A stretch of DNA of 34,409 nt, from assembly GCA_041744375.1 (NCBI GenBank), contig JBGTLA010000070.1, positions 1 to 34,409 on the forward strand, written 5' to 3'. A model generated the notes under the pieces. The model saw nothing but the letters and a program-made list of their open reading frames with translations. It did no database searches and was not told the origin of the DNA. Below are positions 23,035-32,229 of the stretch, in pieces (position 1 is the stretch's first letter; each line of letters begins with the position of its first letter). The stretch comes from JBGTLA01 sp041744375. Lineage in GTDB: Bacteria; Actinomycetota; Acidimicrobiia; Spongiisociales; ZC4RG35. The translations under genes were made by a program, and so were the position numbers.

Positions 23035-24309
23035 GTGAGGGGTCGCACCGCCGTTCCGGCGGGACTGCTCGACGCCGGTTTCGCAGCCCTGGCCGCCTTT
23101 GCTGTCAGCATCTATGCAGCCCGCATCCTGGAGCTGGAGGTACTCGGCTACTACGCCGTGTTTTTCACGGCTTTTCTCACGGCCATCCAGACACCCGGCC
23201 AGCTCCTTTTGGTGCCCTACGAAATCCATGCCATGTCGATTCCCGATCGGGAGCGGCTGTCGCTCCTGCGTCACTCGTTGGCGAGCGGGATGGCGCTATC
23301 GGCGGCGGCCGCCTTGGCGGCGGCGGGGATCGGCGTGGCTATCACGGTGGGAACCGGGTTCGACGATCCGTGGCCACTCGCCATCACCATGGTGGTGGCC
23401 GCCACGATCTCTCCGCTACAGGACCACATGCGGCGGATGCTGCATGCCGCCGGGAGAAGTTGGGCGGCCTCCGTGGTGTCGATCGTCCAGGCCGTGGGCG
23501 TGGGGGGAGCATTGGTCGTGCTCATTGGAATGGACGTCCCTCCGGTGTGGGTTCCTTTTACTGCTCTGGCCGTTGCCAACGTTCTGTCTTCCGTTTCGGG
23601 GTTTGTCCTCGCCAGATCCGGTTCTGTGCCCCTCACCGCGCGTCCCCCCCGAACGAGACAGCTCTTTCGCTCCGGCGCGTGGCTCTTGGCGACCGGGTTG
23701 CTGGGACCACTGGCCGGTCTGGCGGTGAATGGCATCGTCATCGCCGTGGCCGGAGCGGCCGTTCTCGGTCTGGCTGAGGCGGCGCGTGTGGTGGCTCGAC
23801 CGATTCTGGTTATCAACACTGGTCTCGGTCAGGCGCTGGCCCCTCGCTCGATAGCGGCTGCACAGAGAGCCAACCGTCGGGCAGCCCGCAGGGTGTCGTG
23901 GGTGTTCGCGACTGTGACGGGCGTCGGCGGAGCCATCTATGCCGCAGCAGTCTCCATCGACTGGGCCCTCAACCTCGCCCAGGCGGCCATTCCCAACGCA
24001 TATGCCGTGTCGGGTTTGGTCCTGGCAGTGTGCCTCTCCAATATCGTCATCGGAATCAGCTTTCCCGGTCGGTACGAGTTGCTGGGAGCCAAGCGGGAAT
24101 CGTGGGTCACATTCACCGAGATAGTCGGTCAGGTCGGGCGGTCTGGTGTAGCCGCCGGGGCGGCGGTGCTCGGCGCCTTCGTCATTGCCATCGGCGATAT
24201 CGTTTTGGGCATGGTGAGAATTCTCGGATATCGGGTGAAGCTCCCCGAGATCTATTCCTCCGAGCCGGTAATAGCGACAGGCGCTCCTGACCGGGAGGAG
24301 CCTATGTGA
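23035..24309 (+). CDS. Polysaccharide flippase-like membrane protein (Wzx/MATE-like)
   Basis: A 424-residue polytopic membrane protein with about 12 hydrophobic segments and short loops, the layout of Wzx/MOP-superfamily lipid-linked oligosaccharide flippases. The N-terminus (LLDAGFAALAAFAVSIYAAR...LGYYAVFFTAF) fits the first pair of helices typical of these proteins. GTG 23035 was taken because the first membrane helix follows directly; the ribosome binding site is weak. It overlaps the next glycosyltransferase gene by GTGA. Together with the polymerase at 16201-17475 and the Wzz at 11337-13148 it completes a Wzx/Wzy-type export route. The assignment rests on topology and context more than on a motif. 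Confidence 0.72.
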   Translation: MRGRTAVPAGLLDAGFAALAAFAVSIYAARILELEVLGYYAVFFTAFLTAIQTPGQLLLVPYEIHAMSIPDRERLSLLRHSLASGMALSAAAALAAAGIGVAITVGTGFDDPWPLAITMVVAATISPLQDHMRRMLHAAGRSWAASVVSIVQAVGVGGALVVLIGMDVPPVWVPFTALAVANVLSSVSGFVLARSGSVPLTARPPRTRQLFRSGAWLLATGLLGPLAGLAVNGIVIAVAGAAVLGLAEAARVVARPILVINTGLGQALAPRSIAAAQRANRRAARRVSWVFATVTGVGGAIYAAAVSIDWALNLAQAAIPNAYAVSGLVLAVCLSNIVIGISFPGRYELLGAKRESWVTFTEIVGQVGRSGVAAGAAVLGAFVIAIGDIVLGMVRILGYRVKLPEIYSSEPVIATGAPDREEPM

Positions 24310-25334
24310 GTGAGGAGGTAGCGCCCTCGGCTGAATCACCGGAAGTTCCCGGCCGGATCCTGGAGATGTCCCGGGACCCTCTTTTCAAGTCGGTGTTTCC
24401 GGAGCGGACCTGGTGGGTCCAGACCGGCCGGCCGCTGGAGCCGTTCGGAAGGCATGCTGGTCATGCCGGAATAGACCGGGTCGGGGTCGGGCGGGCGCTG
24501 GCGGCGCTGGCGGCGCGCCGGTTCGATTTCGTCGTGTTCCCGGCGGTTCGGTTGAGTGTTCCGGGAGATGCCCACAACCGTTTCAAGGCACGTGTGCGGA
24601 GACTGCTCGTTGCCATGGCCCGATTCGGTCCGACTCCCTCGCTCGTCGAAGCTATCTTGGGATTGGGGAGTACCACCTACATCATTCGGGATGTGGGCGA
24701 CTTTCCCGATTTGGACGAGGCGGGCACGGCTCTCCTGCCGCGTGCCGCCCTCTATTCGAAGAGAGAGGTCCTCGAGGGGGACCTCGCAAACGCAGCCGGA
24801 GGCCGGCGGGTGGTGTATACGCCGATGCCCTTCGAGATGGGCCTGTACGACGCGGTGGTCAAATCGGAGAAGCTCACAGACGTGTTTTACGCGGCGCGCC
24901 CCAACAGTGACCTGCGCCGGGAGGCGCATGAGGTGCTGTCGTCGCTGAGCGCCGAGGGGGTCGTCGTCGACGTTCCCGAGGAACGGCTCGACCTGGGCCA
25001 CTATCTGCAGCGGATGGCGCAGGCACGCCTCGTCATCTCTCCGCGCGGGCAAGGCGAGCACTGCTATCGCCACTATGAAGCGCTGCTGGTGGGGTCGGTT
25101 CCGGTCATCAACCGTCCGCTGCGGCCGATCCACTATTCCCTGCGGCACGGTGAGACCTGTCTCTTCTACCCCCCCGAACCGGGGGGCCTCCGCCAACAGA
25201 TACTCGACGGCTTGTCAGATGAGACCCGGCTGGCAGCGATCGCCGGCCGCGGAGCCGAATTGGTGCGCGCCACCCACGACAAGGCGGCGATCTGTCGAAT
25301 GCTGCTTTTCGAAGCGGGACTGTCCAGCCAGTAG
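24306..25334 (+). CDS. Exostosin-like (GT47-type) glycosyltransferase
   Basis: A 342-residue soluble protein. The C-terminal third has ISPRGQGEHCYRHYEAL followed by VGSVPVINR and a final LR-rich helix, matching the exostosin-type GT-B donor site, in which the conserved Glu binds the nucleotide sugar. The N-terminal part is less conserved, with PERTWWVQTGRP and VIYTPMP-like segments. No membrane segment is seen. GTG 24306 overlaps the flippase stop (GTGA). It would add one residue to the repeat unit. The remote similarity leaves the donor unknown; it might also modify a glycoprotein or a wall polymer. Confidence 0.6.
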   Translation: MSEEVAPSAESPEVPGRILEMSRDPLFKSVFPERTWWVQTGRPLEPFGRHAGHAGIDRVGVGRALAALAARRFDFVVFPAVRLSVPGDAHNRFKARVRRLLVAMARFGPTPSLVEAILGLGSTTYIIRDVGDFPDLDEAGTALLPRAALYSKREVLEGDLANAAGGRRVVYTPMPFEMGLYDAVVKSEKLTDVFYAARPNSDLRREAHEVLSSLSAEGVVVDVPEERLDLGHYLQRMAQARLVISPRGQGEHCYRHYEALLVGSVPVINRPLRPIHYSLRHGETCLFYPPEPGGLRQQILDGLSDETRLAAIAGRGAELVRATHDKAAICRMLLFEAGLSSQ

Positions 25335-25367
25335 ACGGGGCCCCCGCCCGTTGGCGGAGGCCCCCGT
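25335..25367. terminator. Strong GC-rich hairpin between convergent genes
   Basis: ACGGGGCCCCCGCC pairs with GGCGGAGGCCCCCGT around a CGTT loop, with one bulge and one mismatch. It begins one base after the stop of the exostosin-like gene and 24 bases beyond the stop of the convergent malectin/SLH gene, as expected for a bidirectional terminator. The T-content downstream is low. Confidence 0.7.
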
Positions 25368-25390
25368 CATGTTGGTTGCCTGACTTCGTC

Positions 25391-27217
25391 TCAGCCGAGG
25401 GCGCGGAACAGGAATGCTGCCATCTGCTCGCGTGTCACGGGGTCGTCGGGGCAGAAGCGGTCGTTGGTGGGTGGGTTGCAGCCGCGGGTGACGCCGGTGG
25501 CGGCCAGCCACTCGATGTCGGCTTCGAAGACCGAGGAGTCGTCGTCGATGAACTCGACGGCGGCTCCGGGGGTGAGGACGTCGCCGAGTGCTCGGTGCAG
25601 GAACGCCGCCATCTGCCCGCGTGTGACGGGGTCGTCGGGGCAGAAGCTGTCGTTGGTGGGTGGGTTGCAGCCGCGGGTGACGCCGGTGGCGGCCAGCCAT
25701 TCGATGTCGGCTTCGAACACGGAGGTGTCGTCGTCGATGAACTCGACGGTGGCTCCGGGGGTGAGGATGCCGTCGAGGGCCCGGTGCAGGAAGGCCGCCA
25801 TCTGCCCTCTCGTGACGAAGTCGGTGGGGCAGAACAGCGTGTTGGCGGGTGGGTTGCAGCCACGGGTGATGCCTTCACCGGCCAGCCACAGGATCTCCTG
25901 TTGGAAGATCGAGTCGCCGATGTCTGCGAACGACGGTTGCTCACCGGGTGGTGCTGTCGAGCCCTCGCCGAACAGGCTCACCTCGAGGGGGCTGTCGCTT
26001 CCGTCATGTGATACCACCAGGGTGCCCGAAGCCGGGCCGGCGCCCGAGGGTGCAAAGGTCACGTCCACGTCTACCGAACCACCCACAGACACGACGACCG
26101 GGGCGGAGGCGTCGGTGTCGAATGCCCCACCGGCGACGGTGATGGAGTCGATGACGATGGCGGGGGCGCCGGTTGTGCCCTGGTGTGAGATGGTGACGGT
26201 CTGGGTCGAGTTGCTACCCACCTGGACCGTGCCGAAGTTCACACTGGTGGGCGTGGCTCCCAGCGAGGCCGGCAGGGCGGCGGCCGTCGCCGTGCCGATG
26301 ATGGATGCCTCGAAGACTGTACCGTCCACCGTCACCTCCAGCGAGGCGGTGTAGATCCCGGCCGCGGCAGGGGCGTTGAAGGTGACGTCGAAGGTGAGCG
26401 AGGATCCCGGCGCCAGGTCGGTGTTGGTGTCGGGGTAGTCGTCACTGAACGCAGCCGAGCCCGTGATCTGGGTCGATTCGACAGTGGCGGTGTCGTCGCT
26501 GGTGTTGGTGACGGTCACCGTCTGGGTGGCCGAGCTGCCCACCTCGGCCGTGAGCTCGATCGGGTCGGGAGATACGGAGATAGGGGTGAGATCGATGATC
26601 TCGATCCCGGAGATGAAGGGGTTGTCGACGACGCGCCCGAAGGCGACGTTGAGGTTGCCGTCGGTCACATCGACCTCGAAGGAACGCATGGTGCCAGTCT
26701 TGAAACCCGCCTCGGCGAAGACGTCGAAGGTGGGGAGCACGAGCGCGCCCTCGATGGACACATCGAAGACGCGTTGGCCCACCTCGGTCTTGTCCGTTTC
26801 GGCGAAGTAGAGGCGGACCTCATGCGGGCCGTTGGCCACCGGAAAGTTCCATTCCAGCTCGGGGTGCAGTCCCCCGCCACCTCCCGGTGGATCCCAGCGC
26901 ATCGTCAGGAAGAGGACCGAAGGCGTTCCGACCGGCACGGTGCCGTCCACACCATCCAACGGAGCCGTGGCGGAGAAGGTGTTGTTCTGGCCGCTCAGGT
27001 CGATGTTGCTGAAGGGGGAGGGGTTGGTAGTTGTGTCCTGGGACCAAACCGGGTTGGTGCCCAATTCGGCGCCGCCGGCGTTGATGCGGTACGTGATTTC
27101 TGCGGCCTGTGCCGGAGCAGGCAGGGTCATCACCATCGTCGCCACCAGGGCCATCACGGTGAAGACGGCCACCCAGCTCCGGGACGGAGTGCCGGAGTTC
27201 GTATCGGTCAGGTTCAT
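25391..27217 (-). CDS. Exported malectin/Ig-like/SLH protein A
   Basis: A 608-residue protein. Signal peptide at about 1-38 (AQA-AEI). A malectin-like carbohydrate-binding domain at about 40-212 starts YRINAGG, with WDPPGGGGG, EVRLYFAET and RVFDVSIEG landmarks. Two immunoglobulin-like ASH/DUF1573-type domains follow (about 214-320 and 322-425; each has VGSSATQTVTVTN-like or VGSNSTQTVTISH-like strands). Three SLH repeats end the protein (about 430-608); the last uses VTREQMAAFLFRALG instead of VTRGQ. Start has GAGAGGAGAG upstream. It is probably wall-polymer-anchored and binds di- or oligosaccharides. Last gene of a minus-strand array of similar proteins. Confidence 0.85.
   Translation of the reverse strand: MNLTDTNSGTPSRSWVAVFTVMALVATMVMTLPAPAQAAEITYRINAGGAELGTNPVWSQDTTTNPSPFSNIDLSGQNNTFSATAPLDGVDGTVPVGTPSVLFLTMRWDPPGGGGGLHPELEWNFPVANGPHEVRLYFAETDKTEVGQRVFDVSIEGALVLPTFDVFAEAGFKTGTMRSFEVDVTDGNLNVAFGRVVDNPFISGIEIIDLTPISVSPDPIELTAEVGSSATQTVTVTNTSDDTATVESTQITGSAAFSDDYPDTNTDLAPGSSLTFDVTFNAPAAAGIYTASLEVTVDGTVFEASIIGTATAAALPASLGATPTSVNFGTVQVGSNSTQTVTISHQGTTGAPAIVIDSITVAGGAFDTDASAPVVVSVGGSVDVDVTFAPSGAGPASGTLVVSHDGSDSPLEVSLFGEGSTAPPGEQPSFADIGDSIFQQEILWLAGEGITRGCNPPANTLFCPTDFVTRGQMAAFLHRALDGILTPGATVEFIDDDTSVFEADIEWLAATGVTRGCNPPTNDSFCPDDPVTRGQMAAFLHRALGDVLTPGAAVEFIDDDSSVFEADIEWLAATGVTRGCNPPTNDRFCPDDPVTREQMAAFLFRALG
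25416..25528 (-). repeat. 113-nt block identical to 27292-27404 (terminal SLH repeat of protein A)
   Basis: Read base by base, 25416-25528 and 27292-27404 are identical. Both encode the C-terminal SLH repeat of neighbouring genes. Identity across synonymous positions, in genes whose other domains differ, indicates recent gene conversion or exchange. Confidence 0.9.
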
Positions 27218-27266
27218 CGTCGGTCTCTCCTCTCGACGGTTGCTTGCTCGTGTGGTGGACGGCGAG

Positions 27267-29129
27267 TCAGCGGAGCGCCCGATACAGGAACGCTGCCATC
27301 TGCTCGCGTGTCACGGGGTCGTCGGGGCAGAAGCGGTCGTTGGTGGGTGGGTTGCAGCCGCGGGTGACGCCGGTGGCGGCCAGCCACTCGATGTCGGCTT
27401 CGAACACGGAGGTGTCGTCGTCGATGAACTCGACGGCGGCTCCGGGGGTGAGGACGTCGTCGAGTGCTCGGTGCAGGAAGGCCGCCATCTGGCCGCGGGT
27501 GACGGGGTCGTCGGGGCAGAAGCGGTTGTTGGTGGGCGGGTTGCAGCCGCGGGTTACGCCGGTGGCGGCCAGCCATTCGATGTCGGCTTCGAACACGGAG
27601 GTGTCGTCGTCGATGAACTCGATCGCGGCTCCGGGGGTGAGGATGCCGTCGAGGGCCCGGTGCAGGAAGGCGGCCATCTGCCCGCGAGTGACGACATCGG
27701 TCGGGCAGAAGCGGTCGTTGACCGGCGGGTTGCATCCGCGGGTGATCCCCGTTGCCGCCAACCAGTTGATCTCGGTCTGGAACACAGAGTTGCCGATGTC
27801 GATGAATCCCGTGCCGGTCGAGGTGGCTGTCCCGGAGAGCGCTACCTCGAGGGGGCTGTTGGCTCCATCGTGGTCGATCACCAGCGACGCCGACCTGGCG
27901 CCGGAGACGTTGGGGGCGAACTGCACGGTCACCTCGACCGAGTCGCCCGGAGCGAGGGTGACCTCATCGGAGCCGCCCGTGATCGAGAACGAGGGAGAAC
28001 CGCTTCCCGTGATGCTTGACGAGAGAGTCACGGCGGTGTCGTTGGCCGCTCCCTGGTTGGTGAGAGTGACCGTAGCCGACGACGACGAACCGACCTCGGT
28101 ATCGGAGAAGGTGAGGGTGGTCGGGGATGCTCCCAGGGCGGATAGCTCGCCGACCGGTGCCGGCGGCCCGGGAGGAGCAGGGGTTTCGCTCCGCTCGATG
28201 ATCTCGATGGCAGAGATGAGGGGGTTCTGAGTGATTCGGCCGAAGTCGAGGTCGATCTTGCCGTCGGTGGCGGTGACGATGAATGCCCGCATGGTGCCGG
28301 TTGCCGCGCCTGCCTGTGCCACGATGTCGAAGTCGGAGAGGACCACCTCTCCTTCCAGCAGCACGTCGAACACGCGCTGGCCGACTGCGAGGTTTTCTGT
28401 CTCGGCGAAATAGAGCCGCACCTCGTACGAGCCGGAATCGACGGGGAAGTCCCAGGCCATGACGTCTCCGCCGGGTGGGTCGTAGCGATGGGTCTCGAAG
28501 AGCGCGATGGGTGACGACGACGGGACGGTACCGTCCGATGAGGTGATGGTGCCGGGGGGACGCACCGTGTTGCCGATCTCGGTGGCGTTCAGATAGGGCG
28601 AGGGCGCCGTGGGAGACTCCCGCACCCAGGCGACCGTGCCCTGTCGGAAGTTGCCGCCGGCGTTGATGCGATACCAGATGTCGGAGGTGACGCCGATGCC
28701 TTGGAGATCCAGGATCAGCGGAGAGGCGTTCCCGTTGTGGTTGATGGTGAGGTTGGCCGTCTTGGTGCCTGCCGAGGTGGGGGCGAATTGGACCCAGAAA
28801 TTGAATTTCTCACCCGGGCCGATGGTGGTGGGCGAGAACGGCTGCACCGTGAACATGCTGGCGTGGGTACCGGTGTTGGCGGTGGCGCTGTTGACGGTGA
28901 TGTCCTGGGTGGTGCCGGTGTTGGTGAGAACGACGACGTTGCGAGACTTGGATCGCCCTTCCGAGTCGGCCCGAATGTTGAACATGTCGATGGTGGTGAA
29001 GTTGGGTTCCAGGTCTCCGTCGGCGGCTCCGGCCGGCTCACTCACCATGAGAAGGGTGGCCAGCATGGCCACCGCCGTGAGGACGGCGACGAGGCGTTGG
29101 GCGATGGTGGTGGTAGTTGCATTCTGCAT
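27267..29129 (-). CDS. Exported malectin/Ig-like/SLH protein B
   Basis: A 620-residue protein with the same building blocks as protein A in a different order: signal peptide (about 1-35), an ASH/DUF1573-type Ig-like domain (about 40-145, ending LDLQGIGV), a malectin domain (about 148-315; WYRINAGG, EVRLYFAET, RVFDVLLEG), a second Ig-like domain (about 330-430), and three C-terminal SLH repeats (about 440-620). The final repeat again ends VTREQMAAFLYRALR. ATG 29129 is preferred over 29162 because GAGAGGGG lies upstream and the signal peptide starts there. Protein A's gene begins 49 nt downstream, so they are probably co-transcribed. Confidence 0.85.
   Translation of the reverse strand: MQNATTTTIAQRLVAVLTAVAMLATLLMVSEPAGAADGDLEPNFTTIDMFNIRADSEGRSKSRNVVVLTNTGTTQDITVNSATANTGTHASMFTVQPFSPTTIGPGEKFNFWVQFAPTSAGTKTANLTINHNGNASPLILDLQGIGVTSDIWYRINAGGNFRQGTVAWVRESPTAPSPYLNATEIGNTVRPPGTITSSDGTVPSSSPIALFETHRYDPPGGDVMAWDFPVDSGSYEVRLYFAETENLAVGQRVFDVLLEGEVVLSDFDIVAQAGAATGTMRAFIVTATDGKIDLDFGRITQNPLISAIEIIERSETPAPPGPPAPVGELSALGASPTTLTFSDTEVGSSSSATVTLTNQGAANDTAVTLSSSITGSGSPSFSITGGSDEVTLAPGDSVEVTVQFAPNVSGARSASLVIDHDGANSPLEVALSGTATSTGTGFIDIGNSVFQTEINWLAATGITRGCNPPVNDRFCPTDVVTRGQMAAFLHRALDGILTPGAAIEFIDDDTSVFEADIEWLAATGVTRGCNPPTNNRFCPDDPVTRGQMAAFLHRALDDVLTPGAAVEFIDDDTSVFEADIEWLAATGVTRGCNPPTNDRFCPDDPVTREQMAAFLYRALR
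27292..27404 (-). repeat. 113-nt block identical to 25416-25528 (terminal SLH repeat of protein B)
   Basis: Second copy of the exact repeat. Identity breaks at a CACGG / GACCG difference just after the block, so the homogenised tract is bounded. Confidence 0.9.
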
Positions 29130-29166
29130 GCTGGGAGATCCCCTCTCGGTATCGGCTGTCATGAGT

Positions 29167-32097
29167 TCAGCGGAGCGCCCGATATAGGAAGGCTGCCATT
29201 TGTTCTCTGGTGACTGGTTCGTTGGGACAGAAGCGGTCGTTGGTGGGCGGGTTGCAGCCGCGGGTTACAGCGGTGGCGGCCAGCCACTCGATGTCTGACT
29301 CGAACACCGAGGTGTTGTCGTCGACGAAGTCTATCGTCGAGCCGGTCGGGAGTACACCGCCGAGAGCTCGATGGAGGAAGGCGGCCATCTGCCCGCGGGT
29401 GACAGCGTCGCTGGGGCAGAAACGGCTGTTGGCGGGCGGGTTGCAGCCCTTGGTGACGCCGCTGGCGCCGAGCCATTCGATGTCGGTTTCGAACACCGAG
29501 TTGTTGTCGTCGGCAAAAGCCACCGGTTCACCCACTTCGAGCAGGCCACCAAGAGCCCTGTGGAGGAACGCCGCCATCTGACCCCTGGTCACCTCGGCGG
29601 TGGGGCAGAAGAGAGTGTTGTCGGGTGGGTTACAACCCTTGGTGATCCCGGCGGCGGCAAGCCATTCGATCTCGGCCTGGAAGATCGAGCCTTCGATGTC
29701 GTCGAAGGATCCATCTTGGCCCCCAGGCGGGCTCGTCGGGGGGGGACCGGACCACGCGTCGGCCACCACCCTGATGAAGTCCCAGGTGGCGGGGAAGGTG
29801 GAGGCACCTCGCGAGGTGGAGATGATGCCGACGGCGATGGGGCGGCTGAACCATCCGGCCGGCAGGGCCACCGCTGGTCCTGCCGCCTCCCTGGTTCCGC
29901 CTTCGACGGAGTAGGAGGCGCGGGCGGTCCTGGCGCCCGGGTCGACGGTCAGCCACACGTCGATGTAGTCGGGGCCGGGCAGGCTCACCGACGCCGAGCC
30001 CACCCGTTGCGGCTGGCCGCCGATCTCCCTGACTACTTCGATCCCGTCGGCCACTGCCACGATTTTCATGTAGTCGTCCTGGGTGCCTGCTCCCACGAAG
30101 AGCCCGAAGGACTGGCCCTCTTCGGGTGTCGACCCGCTGAAAGGTGACATGAGCCGAGTGTGGGCCGAGAAGCGCTGCGCTGGCACCTCGACCCCGAATT
30201 GGAAGCCGTAGTCCTGGTTGTTTATCGATCCATAGGCGTCGCCGCCGGTGGCCTCGTCGACGGTGACGACTCCGGCGGCGCCGATGACCGTCATCCGGGC
30301 CGGGTCGAACAGGTCGCGGTAGTTGTCGGTTCCGTTGATCATCAGCCCCGTGAAGCCGAGGCCCAAGAGTCCGCCGGCATTGGGAGCGTCGTTCTCCCAC
30401 TGGTAGTCGACCGGGACTGTGGTGCCATTCCCGTTGTTGGGGTCGAGGGCGAATCGATCCAATTCGTCGGGGATGCCGTCGTTGTCGTCGTCGGGGTCGT
30501 TCAGATCGGAGATGCCGTCTCCGTCCCAGTCCGGGGGCGTGTCGGCCGGGTTGCACGGGTTGGTTCCGTTGTCGATCTCGTCGGCGTTGGAGTAGCCGTC
30601 GAAGTCTTCGTCGAGGTACTCGTCGTAGACCCCGGTGCAGTCCGCCAGGCTCGTGTTTGGCTCGAAGGCGACGACGTTGTTGCTGATCCAGTTGGCAACG
30701 AAGATGACGCCGGGGAACTTGTCGGCGTCTCCGAGGGCGACCACCCCCAGGGGGCCCCCTCCCGGCTGACCGAGGCTCTGAACGCCGTCAGGACCGACCG
30801 TTCCCGAGTTGTTGAGGTCGATGCGGAGGAGCTTGGCGTCTGCTCCAGTTTGATAGCTGAACTCGACGGTGATCAGGTCACCCTTCATGCCTCCGCCAAA
30901 GGTCGAGGCGGTGTACTCGGTGATGCTGTTGGTGGAGAAGTCGAAGTCGGCCGTGAGAACACTACTGTCGGAAAGGGGGTGCTCCAGGTTGCACTCGATG
31001 GAGTTGGCGCCACCCGGCACGGCCTGAGAGAAGCCACTGCTGGCGGGGTTGCCCCGGGTCGGGTTGGGATGACCCCCGTAATAACCCTTGGCGGTGATCA
31101 TCTCGAGATGGTCGGGATGGGTAGCACCCGGGTTGCCGACGATTTCGTTGGTGCAGTTCGGGGTGTTCACCCCCACAGGCGGGTTTCCGAAAGCGGCGTT
31201 GGCCCCATTGTCGATGGTGTACATGCGTCCGGCCTCGGTGATGATGATGTCGTAGGGGTTGCGAAACCCCGGCGCATACACCTGGACAGGCCCGCTGGTG
31301 AGCTTCTTGGCCATGTTGGCCCCACCGGCACCTCCCCATGGATCGGGATTGTTCAAGCAGTTGGAGGTGCCGGCCTGGATCGTCTGGAGGTTGCAAGTGC
31401 CGGTCCCAATGGCATCGAGGTCGATCTCGAGGATGGCCGCCGACAGAGCGAATTCGGGCAGATTGACGAAAGCCGAGGAGGGGCCGCCCATGTTGGTGTT
31501 GCCACCGTGGGCGACATAAAGAGTGTTGGTGGCCGTGTCCAGATGGAGCCCGTTGGGACCGTGGTTCTCCCGGGAGCGGGGCAGGCCCTGCACCAGCTTC
31601 TGATGGTCGTATCCGTTGCCGTTCCATCGCAGCTTCGACACCACCCCCGAGTTCGTGTCGACGTTCTCGAGGTCGGTGTTGATGCGGGGGTCGCTGGAGG
31701 TGGCGTAGATGACCGGGTTGGCTGCAGTTCCCTCGACGATGATGCCGGTCATGAGTCGGTTGGGGCTGGAATAGGAGGAGCCGTTGTCGTTGTGGTTGGG
31801 GATGTTCTTGACCTGGGTGGTGGCGCGATCCGCTACCTCGCTGGCGGAGAAGTCACCGGCGCCGTTACGTGTCACCTCGAATACCCGGATGGTGCCGTTC
31901 ATCTGTCCGACGTACAGGCGGTTGTCGGGACCCCAGTCGATGGAGGTGGGGTTCGAAACGGTGATCCCGAGGTCGTCGGGCGGTTCGAAAGCGAAGGATG
32001 CGGCCTGCCCGGGACTGGCCGGGAGCCCCATGGCGGCAGCCACCAGTGCCACCACGGCCACGATCGCCCACCGACGACGCGCATACGCTAGATCCAT
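29167..32097 (-). CDS. Exported sugar-dehydrogenase-like beta-propeller / TSP3 / lectin-like / SLH protein
   Basis: A 976-residue protein. Signal peptide at about 1-33 (GQA-ASF). A soluble glucose/sorbosone dehydrogenase-like beta-propeller follows (about 40-480), with SRENHGPNGLHLD, LYVAHGG and APGFRNPYDI motifs; PQQ-dependent activity is possible but metal and PQQ ligands cannot be checked. A Ca-binding thrombospondin type-3-like stretch comes next (about 495-560; DEDFDGYSNADEIDNG, DWDGDGISDLNDPDDDNDG), then a concanavalin/LamG-like domain (about 575-795), and three SLH repeats, the last VTREQMAAFLYRALR. ATG 32097 is preferred to a TTG at 32148. The 132-nt gap from the upstream gene shows no clear promoter or terminator. 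Confidence 0.82.
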   Translation of the reverse strand: MDLAYARRRWAIVAVVALVAAAMGLPASPGQAASFAFEPPDDLGITVSNPTSIDWGPDNRLYVGQMNGTIRVFEVTRNGAGDFSASEVADRATTQVKNIPNHNDNGSSYSSPNRLMTGIIVEGTAANPVIYATSSDPRINTDLENVDTNSGVVSKLRWNGNGYDHQKLVQGLPRSRENHGPNGLHLDTATNTLYVAHGGNTNMGGPSSAFVNLPEFALSAAILEIDLDAIGTGTCNLQTIQAGTSNCLNNPDPWGGAGGANMAKKLTSGPVQVYAPGFRNPYDIIITEAGRMYTIDNGANAAFGNPPVGVNTPNCTNEIVGNPGATHPDHLEMITAKGYYGGHPNPTRGNPASSGFSQAVPGGANSIECNLEHPLSDSSVLTADFDFSTNSITEYTASTFGGGMKGDLITVEFSYQTGADAKLLRIDLNNSGTVGPDGVQSLGQPGGGPLGVVALGDADKFPGVIFVANWISNNVVAFEPNTSLADCTGVYDEYLDEDFDGYSNADEIDNGTNPCNPADTPPDWDGDGISDLNDPDDDNDGIPDELDRFALDPNNGNGTTVPVDYQWENDAPNAGGLLGLGFTGLMINGTDNYRDLFDPARMTVIGAAGVVTVDEATGGDAYGSINNQDYGFQFGVEVPAQRFSAHTRLMSPFSGSTPEEGQSFGLFVGAGTQDDYMKIVAVADGIEVVREIGGQPQRVGSASVSLPGPDYIDVWLTVDPGARTARASYSVEGGTREAAGPAVALPAGWFSRPIAVGIISTSRGASTFPATWDFIRVVADAWSGPPPTSPPGGQDGSFDDIEGSIFQAEIEWLAAAGITKGCNPPDNTLFCPTAEVTRGQMAAFLHRALGGLLEVGEPVAFADDNNSVFETDIEWLGASGVTKGCNPPANSRFCPSDAVTRGQMAAFLHRALGGVLPTGSTIDFVDDNTSVFESDIEWLAATAVTRGCNPPTNDRFCPNEPVTREQMAAFLYRALR

Positions 32098-32229
32098 TGC
32101 CCGGTCACGCCTCTCCCCGTAGATCCCTTTTTCCCTCCAAGTCGCCAAACACTACATCGGCGCCGGCATTACCCCATGAGTCGCTGGCCTCACTGGCTGC
32201 TCTTGGCCTGGTCCCTTCGGCTGGGCACC

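Noticed and set aside
26832..28019. Plus-strand frame opposite the malectin/SLH genes
   Set aside because: It spans two minus-strand genes and repeats the reverse complement of the SLH segments; a shadow, not a gene.
30160..32091. A 643-codon plus-strand frame opposite the sugar-dehydrogenase-like/SLH gene
   Set aside because: It is antisense to a convincing multi-domain gene and its product is a Val/Gly/Asp-rich sequence with no domain. Long open antisense frames are expected in high-GC DNA with biased third positions.
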